The notes under the pieces were generated by a model that worked only from the letters and a program-made list of their open reading frames with translations, had not been told where the DNA came from and did no database searches. Both the position numbers and the translations under genes were made by a program. A stretch of 64,000 nt of DNA from Acididesulfobacillus acetoxydans (GTDB lineage Bacteria > Bacillota > Desulfitobacteriia > Desulfitobacteriales > Desulfitobacteriaceae): NCBI RefSeq assembly GCF_902729405.1, contig NZ_LR746496.1, positions 3,968,001 through 4,032,000 on the forward strand, written 5' to 3'. The stretch's first letter is position 1; each line of letters opens with the position of its first letter. Below are positions 19,033 to 27,103 of this stretch, one piece after another.

Positions 19033-19227
19033 TGCTACTTCCCCCCTCATAAGATGAACACTAAGAACAAAAGTCTGCGCGGATCGGCCTTATTTCAGTT
19101 TTTTTTCATCACCTCCTCGGTACAGCCGAGCCTCCGGCGGTCCGCGCCGCGCCGGAGGGTCTTACTTCGCCGACATGACTTTCCACTCGAATCAGAGGCA
19201 AGACCAAAGGTACCGGTCCCGCGGCCG

Positions 19228-19335
19228 GATGTACACCTCTTTGTCGATGTACACATCTACATCAATGTACACCTCTTCGTCGATGTACACACCTTTGATG
19301 TACACATCTTCGTCAATGTACACACCCTTGCCGAG
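19228..19335. repeat. 18-bp tandem array carrying six TGTACA palindromes
   Basis: TGTACA occurs at 19230, 19248, 19266, 19284, 19299 and 19317, that is at 18, 18, 18, 15 and 18 bp. Units read RATGTACACNTCTTCGTC. It lies between the end of ygfK and the start of the permease. The rest of 19051-19574 has a GC-rich inverted repeat (CCTCCGGCG / CGCCGGAGG near 19130-19158) and no gene. Confidence 0.85.
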
Positions 19336-19574
19336 GCCTTGGAAAAGTTCCCGTCCCCTGACACGGCCGCCTGGGGCCTTCCTCCTTACTCTTTATCAGA
19401 AGCCTAAGTGGCGGTAAGCCAAAAAACAGTTTCGGAACTTCAGACGCCCATGCCGGCGCTGCTCAACAAAGGAGGCGCACCCGGTGCAACTTCACTTTGG
19501 GAGCTCCGGACGCCCATGCTTCCGCGATCGCGCCGCGATCGAAACAGAATACTTACCGGGTTTCCGTGCGTTTA

Positions 19575-22500
19575 TCAGAACAGATAGGGGTAGTTACGGT
19601 AGGCGGCCCAAATCATGGCGGCCACATCCTCGCTCAAACCGGATCTTCCGCCTTTTTCGTCAAAACGGACTTCCCGGACATCCCCTCCGATCCTGACCTT
19701 GAAACTCGGAGCCTCACCGCCGCTTCGCAGGAGAAACCCTGAGTTCTTGCTATTATTAAAATCCTCATCACTCCAGAAGAGAGTCAGCTTATCTTTATAA
19801 GGATCTCCGGCCGTCGGGCAAAAAGTAGCACAGTTGCCGCACTCATTGCACATGCCGTCGATGTGAATAATCTGGTTGGTATTTTTCAAGCCGGGGGCAG
19901 AAACCTGAACCGCGATATTGGCCCGGTTGGGGCAGACCTCCGTGCAGACGTTGCAGACCGCCTGGCATTCCAGGCAGCGGCCCGGTTCCTGCTCCAAGCC
20001 GGCAAAAGTTTGCAGCACCCCCTTCTTGGCCGCAATCTCAGCCCTCTGCCCCTCTGTGATAACCGTCGCCGGAGCTCCGGTGCTGTCACGGGCGCCGCTC
20101 CTTCCAAAGCCGGCGACCGTCTTCTCCCCCGCGTCCTCACCCACTCCGACCTCAGGAGCTTGGTCAAAGCCAAGCTCGGCCAGAATAGCCTTGGCGGCCC
20201 GGGTCCCGTGGGCGATGCTCTCCACTACGGTCGAAGGTCCGTAAAGGGCATCCCCGCCCAGATAAACATGCTCCAGATTCGTCTTGAGGGTCATGGGATC
20301 CACTTGCACCCCGCCCTTAGCATCGAGTGCAATCCCGTTTTTAACCAGAAGTTCGCGATCCACCTGCTCGCCGATCGCCGTCAAAACCGTATCGGCCGGA
20401 ATATCCTCAAACCGGCCCGCTTCCGGCAGCGGGCTGCGGCGGCCTGAAGCATCCTCTTCGCCCAGGACCATCACCTGGCAATGCAGCATCCCGCCCCGCA
20501 AGCTCACGGGAGAAAGAAGTTCCTTGAAAACAACCCCTTCCGCCAGAGCCAACTCTAATTCTTCCCGATCCGCGGGCATATATGCCCGCGTGCGACGGTA
20601 GACGATCGAAACCTTTTCCACTCCCGGCACCCGCAAAGCCGCTCTCGCCGCGTCCATAGCGGAGTTACCCCCGCCGATGACGGCAACATGGCGACCCAAA
20701 GTGAGTGTCCCTTGCCCACGCTTGAATTCTTCCAGAAACTCGATCGCGCCCCTAATCCCGCCGCTTTCTCCCTCCAAGGACAAAGTGCCGGGCTTGCCTG
20801 CTCCGATGGCCAGGTAAATATAATCATATCCCTCACCCCGCAGGGCCTCGATCGAGAAATCCGGACTTACGCCCAACCTGAACCTGACGCCCGTTTGCGC
20901 GATCAAGTCCAAATCCCGTTCGATCGCCTCTGCGGAAATCCGGAAGCCCGGAATGACATAAGCTACGGTTCCGCCGGCTTTTTCCCGTTTGTCAAAAACC
21001 GTAACCTCCAGCCCCGCTTGGGCCAGAAAATAAGCCGCCGCCAATCCCGAAGGCCCCGCGCCGATCACGGCCACTTTGGCCGGGGTCGCCCCAGACCCCG
21101 CCGCCGGAACGTGAGCGGATCCGACCGGAACGGACATCTTCCCGCCTCCGCTCATCTTCGCCATATAGCCGGCGAAACCGCGCTCGGAGGCCAGCAGCTT
21201 CAAAGCACGGATCCGGATTGACTCGTCGTAATCCTGGCGGGTGCATTGAGTCATGCAATTATGGTTGCAAATCGTCCCCGTAATGAAGGGCAAGGGATTT
21301 CGCCGGACGATCACCCCGTATGCTTCCTCAAAACGGCCTTCTCCGATCAGCCGAATATACTCCGGCACGTCCTGTTCAATCGGGCAGCCCAAGGTGCAGG
21401 GCGCCGCAAAACAATCCGTCAGTCCCAACTGTTTCCTGCCGCTCTTGCGGCTTTGACCCGCCCGGCTCTCCTTGCGGTGGTGAGCCGTCTCAAAGGCACT
21501 ATCCGCCAAGGCTTTCAATTTCCCTAAATCAATCCGGCCCGCTTCCCCTTCATCCAGAAGCACTTCCAAGTCCTGAGCCATCTGCTGCAACCGCATATAT
21601 CCCCCCGGTTTGAGCAGCGTGGTGGCGACCGTGATGGGACGAATTCCCGCGGCGAAAATCTCTTTGACGTTGAAGAAATCCGCCCCCCCGGAATAAGAGA
21701 TCAATAGGTCTCCGTTGAATTCCTGCGCCAGTTTTGAAGCCAGGTTAATCGTCAGCGGATAGAGCGCCCGGCCTGACATATACATCTCTTCCCCCGGCAG
21801 TTCTCCCCGGGTGATCCGCGCGGGCAGCGTGTTGGACAGTTTGACCCCGAATCCTCTGCCCTCCCGGCGGGCAGCCTCCTTCAGCCTCTTCAGCATGGCC
21901 ACCCCGTCCGCATATTGCAGATCATGACTGAAAGACTCTTCTTTCAACTTAATGTAACCGTAACCCATCCGGTCAAAGGTCTGGCGCACAAAAGTATAGC
22001 CCAAAAGGGTGGGATTCATCTTCACCAATGTATTCAGCTTCTTTTCTTTCAGGAGATACCCGGCAATCGCCTCGATTTCAGCCGGCGGACAGCCGTGCAT
22101 GGTCGATAGGGTGATGGATTGACACAGAGAAGAAGGAATCGTCTCAACGAAGGCACGGTCGACCCGGGTTAAATTTCCTTCAGCGACTTCGTCCAGCAAA
22201 ACCTGCCGGCATTCCCGGAAGATTTCTGTCCCCGAAGCCTCTTTGAGCCCCTCAATGAATCCATCCACTTTAGGGGATTGGATCCCTTTCAGATCATAAC
22301 CCACACTCATATTGAACAGGAAATTCGGCCCCGGCTGCCGCAAGATTTCTTTCTGCAACATATGGAGCAAGAACCAGGCCTTGACATATTCCGCAAAAGC
22401 CCCCTCGATCGAAAGCTCTGTCGACCATTCCGTGTTGTAACATTCGTCTTCGGCCTTGATGCAGGGTTTGGGAAACTCCAGCCGATCCAGGATCTGAACG

Positions 22501-22751
22501 GTTTTAAGTTCAAAGAACCGGCCTCCGGCCAAGTAAGCGGCCGCGATGTTTTGCGCCAATTGGGTGTTGGGGCCGGCCGCGGGTCCAACGGGAGAGGCAA
22601 GCGGCGCCCCGAACAAGTTCATGGTCTTATGGAGCGCCGGTCTGAAGAATTTGCCTTCGGGGACGCCAAAAATCGTCTGTCTCTGCCGATATTCGGCCAG
22701 AACCCAACGCACCAGTTTCTTAAATGGGATCGGTCTCATTATGTCGCTCAT
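19575..22751 (-). CDS. ygfK: YgfK-family iron-sulfur flavoprotein (putative selenate reductase)
   Basis: 1,058 residues. The first ~420 form a dihydroorotate-dehydrogenase-like barrel. Then comes a GltD-like half: cysteine motifs CFAAPCTLGCP (447-456) and CNHNCMTQC (495-503), an FAD loop VIGAGPSGLA (563-571) and an NAD(P) loop AVIGGGNSAMDAAR. Near the C terminus are further cluster sites CLECQAVCNVCTEVCP and CNECGNCATFCP. YgfK is a hallmark of anaerobic purine clusters and probably shuttles electrons between NAD(P)H and a reductive step on the purine or with the xanthine dehydrogenases. Between the FAD part and the last clusters is a Gly/Asp/Ala-rich stretch that looks like a linker. GAGGAG precedes ATG 22751. 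Confidence 0.94.
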   Translation of the reverse strand: MSDIMRPIPFKKLVRWVLAEYRQRQTIFGVPEGKFFRPALHKTMNLFGAPLASPVGPAAGPNTQLAQNIAAAYLAGGRFFELKTVQILDRLEFPKPCIKAEDECYNTEWSTELSIEGAFAEYVKAWFLLHMLQKEILRQPGPNFLFNMSVGYDLKGIQSPKVDGFIEGLKEASGTEIFRECRQVLLDEVAEGNLTRVDRAFVETIPSSLCQSITLSTMHGCPPAEIEAIAGYLLKEKKLNTLVKMNPTLLGYTFVRQTFDRMGYGYIKLKEESFSHDLQYADGVAMLKRLKEAARREGRGFGVKLSNTLPARITRGELPGEEMYMSGRALYPLTINLASKLAQEFNGDLLISYSGGADFFNVKEIFAAGIRPITVATTLLKPGGYMRLQQMAQDLEVLLDEGEAGRIDLGKLKALADSAFETAHHRKESRAGQSRKSGRKQLGLTDCFAAPCTLGCPIEQDVPEYIRLIGEGRFEEAYGVIVRRNPLPFITGTICNHNCMTQCTRQDYDESIRIRALKLLASERGFAGYMAKMSGGGKMSVPVGSAHVPAAGSGATPAKVAVIGAGPSGLAAAYFLAQAGLEVTVFDKREKAGGTVAYVIPGFRISAEAIERDLDLIAQTGVRFRLGVSPDFSIEALRGEGYDYIYLAIGAGKPGTLSLEGESGGIRGAIEFLEEFKRGQGTLTLGRHVAVIGGGNSAMDAARAALRVPGVEKVSIVYRRTRAYMPADREELELALAEGVVFKELLSPVSLRGGMLHCQVMVLGEEDASGRRSPLPEAGRFEDIPADTVLTAIGEQVDRELLVKNGIALDAKGGVQVDPMTLKTNLEHVYLGGDALYGPSTVVESIAHGTRAAKAILAELGFDQAPEVGVGEDAGEKTVAGFGRSGARDSTGAPATVITEGQRAEIAAKKGVLQTFAGLEQEPGRCLECQAVCNVCTEVCPNRANIAVQVSAPGLKNTNQIIHIDGMCNECGNCATFCPTAGDPYKDKLTLFWSDEDFNNSKNSGFLLRSGGEAPSFKVRIGGDVREVRFDEKGGRSGLSEDVAAMIWAAYRNYPYLF

Positions 22752-22983
22752 CTTTGTCTCACTCCTCGATCATAAGATTGCGCCTGCCCCAAGGCCCTGT
22801 CCTCGTGCCGCCTGGCTGCCCGCCTCCGGGCTCCGGCTTGTGCCGGTCATGCCACCTGTGCTCCGCGCCATCCGGCTCCGTACCTGTCTTTGTGTCTTGA
22901 GCGCAGCCTGCTTCCCGGCTCCGCGGCACTCGCCGGCGTCATCCGCTTTTTTATCCTCGCCTTTCCTCTCGGCGGGCACTCGC

Positions 22984-23625
22984 TCAACCTTTTTCTCCTT
23001 CCTGCTCATGTTTACAGTGGGCACAGCGGTGTCCGGCCTCATGCACGGCGCGTTCCGCCGCCTTAAGGATATTTTGATACCCGGTGCAGCGGCAGAAATG
23101 GCCGGACAGTTCCCTTTTTATCTCTTCCCGGCTATATTCTTTGCCGTTCTCGACCATAGCGGTCGTCGAAAGCACTAAACCCGGGGTGCAAAATCCGCAT
23201 TGAATCGCCCCCTCTTCCACAAACGCCTCCTGAACCGGGCTCAGCTTGCCGTTGACGGCAAGTCCCTCAACAGTCCTGATCTCCTTGCCATCCGCCCAGA
23301 CGGCGAGATAAATACAGGAATCAATGGGGGTGCCGTCGATGAGCACCGTGCAGGCTCCGCACTCTCCGACCCCGCAGCCCTTCTTGACCCCGGTATAGCC
23401 CAAACGCTCTCTCAACACCTCGAGCAGAGACTCCCTAATATCCACGTGCAAAGTCAATGCCTTGCCGTTCACTGTGAGAGATATCTGGCGTAATACCTTT
23501 TCCGGAACCATCCTTTTATCCGACATTCTCTTTACCTCGGACATTCTCTCTGCCTCGGACATTCTTTCTGCCTCCGGCATTTCCTCTGCCTCGGGCATGC
23601 TCTTAACCTCAGACATGTTCTTCAC
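22984..23625 (-). CDS. xdhC: Xanthine dehydrogenase [2Fe-2S] subunit
   Basis: 213 residues if read from 23625. The core has both clusters: GCGVGECGACTVLID for the ferredoxin-like site, and CGFCTPGLVL with CRCTGYQN for the second. It passes electrons from the molybdenum subunit to the FAD subunit. Residues 1-39 are a six-residue repeat, (M)SEAER and variants, coded by 18-bp tandem repeats that each hold an ATG with GAGG before it, so the true start is ambiguous. The conserved part begins near KVLRQISLTVNGK. If started at 23625 it overlaps xdhB by 17 bp. The E. coli-style symbol denotes the Fe-S subunit, not the XdhC chaperone. Confidence 0.9.
   Translation of the reverse strand: MKNMSEVKSMPEAEEMPEAERMSEAERMSEVKRMSDKRMVPEKVLRQISLTVNGKALTLHVDIRESLLEVLRERLGYTGVKKGCGVGECGACTVLIDGTPIDSCIYLAVWADGKEIRTVEGLAVNGKLSPVQEAFVEEGAIQCGFCTPGLVLSTTAMVENGKEYSREEIKRELSGHFCRCTGYQNILKAAERAVHEAGHRCAHCKHEQEGEKG
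23511..23616 (-). repeat. 18-bp repeats forming serial ribosome sites and start codons
   Basis: Six units of six codons, MSEVKS, MPEAEE, MPEAER, MSEAER, MSEVKR, then MSDKR-M. Each unit has an in-frame ATG with GAGGCAGAGAGA or a close variant just upstream, so each could start translation of the Fe-S subunit. Confidence 0.85.
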
Positions 23626-24493
23626 CTCCGGCCGTCCGCATTGCCTCTTTCAGCGCCCTGGGGACCAGTTCCGCCACCAGATGTTCCCGGTACTCTTTAG
23701 AAGCCCGCCAGGACGTCCGGGCCTTGGCCGACCTGACCGCTAACTTGCCGATTTCCTCCAGAGTCTCGTCAGAGCCGGTTTTTCCTTCCGCAAAGGCCTC
23801 CGCTTCCGGGCAGCGGACGGGAGTCGGGGCGGCGACCCCCAAAGCGATCCTCACTCCGCTTAAGACCCCCCCGGCCTCAACCCGGCAAAGTACGCTTACC
23901 CCTAAAGTGGCGATATCCATCGCCTTACGCATAGCAAATTTAATATAATGTCCATGATAGCCCAGGTAGTCCTGCGGGCGAACTATGATCCCAATCAGAA
24001 GTTCTCCGGGCCGCAGATCCACCTTGCCGGGACCGAGATAAAATTCCCTTAGCGGCACTTTTCTCTCACCCCCAGCACTTTGCAGCCTCAACTCGGCGTT
24101 GAGCGCCAACAGAGTGGGAGCACTGTCGGCTGACACCGCGCCGTTGCAGATATTGCCGCCGATAGTCGCGATGTTGCGAATTTGCGGCCCTCCCATCGAG
24201 ACAGCCGCCTGGATCAAAACAGGAATCGCTTTTTGCAAAAGCGGATCCCCGGCGATTTGCGCGAACGTAGTCAGGGGCCCTAGGAAGATCGCCCCGTCCG
24301 CGGTGCGCTTAATTCCAGTCAGTTCTGCCAGGCCGCGGATGCTGAAAAGCTCTGCTTCTCCCATCTTCCCGTTTTGCATCTTGATCAGGACATCCGTCCC
24401 CCCGGCAATGACTTTCGCTGCCGGATGGCCGGATAAGAACGCCAAAGCCTCGTCCAGACTGCCGGCCTCATCATACTTAGCAATATTAAACAA
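23609..24493 (-). CDS. xdhB: Xanthine dehydrogenase FAD-binding subunit
   Basis: 294 residues of the FAD-binding subunit of molybdenum hydroxylases. FAD contacts are seen in VIAGGTDVLIKM near residue 31 and TIGGNICNGAVSADSAP near residue 110. It hands electrons from the [2Fe-2S] subunit to NAD+ or another acceptor. Order xdhA-xdhB-Fe-S subunit with 18-bp spacing and a short overlap marks one operon. Length is typical. Confidence 0.95.
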   Translation of the reverse strand: MFNIAKYDEAGSLDEALAFLSGHPAAKVIAGGTDVLIKMQNGKMGEAELFSIRGLAELTGIKRTADGAIFLGPLTTFAQIAGDPLLQKAIPVLIQAAVSMGGPQIRNIATIGGNICNGAVSADSAPTLLALNAELRLQSAGGERKVPLREFYLGPGKVDLRPGELLIGIIVRPQDYLGYHGHYIKFAMRKAMDIATLGVSVLCRVEAGGVLSGVRIALGVAAPTPVRCPEAEAFAEGKTGSDETLEEIGKLAVRSAKARTSWRASKEYREHLVAELVPRALKEAMRTAGGEEHV

Positions 24494-24511
24494 GTAGCTG
24501 ACCCCCTTTTC

Positions 24512-26803
24512 CTAACCCACGATTCCGGATTCCCGCAGCTTTTCAAATACCCTTTGGGGATTCATCGGCAAACGGTTGAAAGCTACGCCGGTCGCGTCCA
24601 ACACCGCGTTGCGAATGGCGGGAGCCGGAGTAATGGCGGGTGGTTCGCCTAAAGACTTCACTCCGAAAGGTCCCGTCGGATCATCAAGTTCAACAAAAGC
24701 GGCTCCTATCTCCGGGGTATCCATAATGGTGGGCAATTTATAATCCAACAGATTGTTGTTGAGCACCCGGCCCGTCTTCTCATCGTAGAGCAGCTGTTCA
24801 GACAGCGCATAACCGATACCCATGCTCACACCGCCGTGAACTTGTCCCTCGGCCAGCTGCGGATTGATGATCCGGCCTGAATCATGCACATTGTAAATCT
24901 CCAAAACTTCCACCTTGCCCGTCTTCAGGTCAACCTCAACTTCGGCAAAGGTCACCCCGTAAGACATGGCATTGACGCGTGCGTTGCTGCTCGTATCACT
25001 CGTGATCGGGTGAGCAAAAACCGGATCATAGTATGTCTGGAGGGCCACCTCCGCCAAAGGCATCAAAACCTCGCCGGAATGTTTGTAGACCACATTCTGC
25101 CCTTTCAGATCGAGCATTCCGGCCGGAGTGTCAGTCATACCCCAGACAAAATCCAAGATTTTGGCTTTCACCTCTTCCGCCGCTTTCTTGACTGCCATCC
25201 CGCTGATATAAGTCTGCCGAGAAGCGTAGGCCCCGGTATCGAAAGGACTGACATCCGTATCCTGAGTCGAAATCACGTGCACCATAGCCAGAGGCAGACC
25301 CAAAACTTCCGCTGCCATCTGACCGAACACCGTATCGCTGCCCTGCCCTATTTCGGTAGCTCCCACTTGCAATTGGACCGAACCGTCCTGGTTGAGCACG
25401 ATCCGCGCTCCCGCTATCTCCAGGTTCACGGGGTGAGTTCCGGATTGATAACTGAAACAGGCCATACCCAGCCCCCGGCGTTTATCTCCGCTCTGGTTCT
25501 TATACAACTTTTTCTTCTGATCCCACTTTATCATTTCCCGGCCTTTGTCAACACATTCGCGGATACCGCAAGACAGCACCTTATTCTTTCCGATCGGGTC
25601 GACAAAACCGGTTTCCACGAAGTTCATTTTGTGCAGGGCGATCGGGTCCAGACCGAGGCCCCGGGCAATATCCTCCATGTGACACTCAAAAGCGTAGAAG
25701 ATCTGCGGCGTCCCGTAACCGCGCATGGCCCCGGCCACGGGCAGATTGGTATAAACGGTCACCGGTTCATATTTGAGGGCGTCTACCTGATAAAGGTAAC
25801 GGAATTTGCCGCCGCCGCTGCTGGCAATCGAGTGCCCGTGGGAAGCATAAGCCCCCGTATTGGAGATCGCCTCGATCCGGATACCGGTTATTTTTCCGTC
25901 CCGCTTTACCCCCGTCTTAATCCGGTACTTAATCGCGTGCCGGGTCCGGGTATCAATCATACACTCCTCCCGGGACAGCTCCAGGCGCACCGGCCTTCCC
26001 CCCACCGCCAGGGTCATCGCCGCGGCCAAAGGTTCCACACAGACATCCTGCTTGTTACCAAATCCCCCGCCGATGCAGGGTTTCAAGACCCGAACCTTGC
26101 CCCAGGGTATTCCCAAAGCCTGGGCCACAATCCGGCGTACAATATGCGGAATCTGAGTCGAAGTCGTGATCACGATCCGGCCGTTTTCATCCACCTGGGC
26201 CGTGGCAATCTGATTTTCCAGCTGGCAGTGCTGGACTACGCTCGTCTGGTATTCCCCTTCAAAGATCCGGTCCGCCTCCGCAAAAGCCTGATCCAGATCG
26301 CCGAATTCATAGCCGAAAGTCGACAGGATATTGCGTTTCGCCTCGTGAATCAGAGGGGCGTCTTCCCGCATGGCCGCTTCGGGGGAAGTTAAAACTTCCA
26401 GAGGTTCATATTCTACCTCGATCAGTTGCAGGGCCTTTTCCGCGATGAGTTCACTTTCAGCCACCACGGCTGCCACCGCATCCCCGACAAAACGGGCCTT
26501 ATCCGTCAAAATCAAGCGGTCCTCCTTGTCTCTGTGCCCGGGGTCCAAAGAATAGGGATGCCCTGCCGTCGAGAATTTTAGGTGGGGGACATCCGCGTAA
26601 GTGAGCACCGCCTCCACTCCGGGCAGAGCTCTCGCCTGCTCGCTGTGAATTTGACGCACCCAAGCATGGGCATAGGGACTGCGCAAGATTTTCCCCACCA
26701 GCATATCCCTCTCGCGGAAATCAGCGGTGTATTTCGCTTTGCCGGTCACCTTAGCCACCGCGTCCACTCTTATTTCTCTCTGTCCCACCGTATTGTAGGC
26801 CAT
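24512..26803 (-). CDS. xdhA: Xanthine dehydrogenase molybdopterin-binding subunit
   Basis: 763 residues. The N-terminal a/b-hammerhead domain (AKVTGKAKYTADF) is followed by the cofactor-binding domain with GGGFGNKQDV, GAMRGYGTPQ, GQGSDTVFGQ and the catalytic-Glu motif KSLGEPPAI near the C terminus. It hydroxylates hypoxanthine or xanthine. First gene of the xdhABC-ygfK group; a near-perfect sigma-54 promoter lies about 260 bp upstream. The 250-nt leader contains a 14-bp direct repeat TCCTCACGCTTGCA (26968-26981, 26986-26999) and no gene. Confidence 0.95.
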   Translation of the reverse strand: MAYNTVGQREIRVDAVAKVTGKAKYTADFRERDMLVGKILRSPYAHAWVRQIHSEQARALPGVEAVLTYADVPHLKFSTAGHPYSLDPGHRDKEDRLILTDKARFVGDAVAAVVAESELIAEKALQLIEVEYEPLEVLTSPEAAMREDAPLIHEAKRNILSTFGYEFGDLDQAFAEADRIFEGEYQTSVVQHCQLENQIATAQVDENGRIVITTSTQIPHIVRRIVAQALGIPWGKVRVLKPCIGGGFGNKQDVCVEPLAAAMTLAVGGRPVRLELSREECMIDTRTRHAIKYRIKTGVKRDGKITGIRIEAISNTGAYASHGHSIASSGGGKFRYLYQVDALKYEPVTVYTNLPVAGAMRGYGTPQIFYAFECHMEDIARGLGLDPIALHKMNFVETGFVDPIGKNKVLSCGIRECVDKGREMIKWDQKKKLYKNQSGDKRRGLGMACFSYQSGTHPVNLEIAGARIVLNQDGSVQLQVGATEIGQGSDTVFGQMAAEVLGLPLAMVHVISTQDTDVSPFDTGAYASRQTYISGMAVKKAAEEVKAKILDFVWGMTDTPAGMLDLKGQNVVYKHSGEVLMPLAEVALQTYYDPVFAHPITSDTSSNARVNAMSYGVTFAEVEVDLKTGKVEVLEIYNVHDSGRIINPQLAEGQVHGGVSMGIGYALSEQLLYDEKTGRVLNNNLLDYKLPTIMDTPEIGAAFVELDDPTGPFGVKSLGEPPAITPAPAIRNAVLDATGVAFNRLPMNPQRVFEKLRESGIVG

Positions 26804-27059
26804 TTTCTTCGCCTCCGTCGCTTCCGCCTTCTACCGTAAACCTGTAACCAAAACCGGAAAACCCCTCGTTTCATCCATACCCCTTGTTTTATCTCCCCGC
26901 CGGCCGTGCTCCGAACGGCTCTGCCATCCAAAACGCGTTGCCGATTGACTTTCCGGGTGTCAATTTATCCTCACGCTTGCATTTTTCCTCACGCTTGCAA
27001 GTGAAGACTTCCTCGCTGCGACTTTTGTGAACCGCGGGAATGGTTTAACCTTTTGTTTG

Positions 27060-27076
27060 ATGCAAATATTGTGCCA
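27060..27076 (-). promoter_or_regulatory. Sigma-54 promoter of xdhA
   Basis: Minus strand TGGCAC-AATAT-TTGCAT is a perfect match to the -24/-12 consensus. It lies 27 bp past the stop of the chemoreceptor gene; the start point is near 27050. A weak activator palindrome (ATTTCA-AAT-TGAGAA, 9 of 12) is at 27208-27222 inside the chemoreceptor coding end. Confidence 0.88.
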
Positions 27077-27103
27077 ACTTCCTCTTTTTCTCCGGGGGAA
27101 CCC

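Noticed and set aside
19082-19125. Mini-ORF (four codons) after GAGGAGGTG upstream of the permease as a leader peptide
   Set aside because: The start codon is too close to the ribosome site and no attenuator follows.
19051-19227. Purine riboswitch in the leader of the permease gene
   Set aside because: The conserved loop and junction sequences of guanine/xanthine aptamers are not present.
22770-23042. 90-codon minus-strand frame between ygfK and the Fe-S subunit
   Set aside because: Lys/Arg/Gly-rich low-complexity translation, no ribosome site, and it overlaps the Fe-S subunit end in another frame. The gap is best left without a gene.
1373-26803. Selenocysteine codons in the xanthine dehydrogenases
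   Set aside because: Both genes read through without an in-frame TGA and no selenium-insertion gene is present. Any selenium would be a cofactor ligand, which the sequence cannot show.
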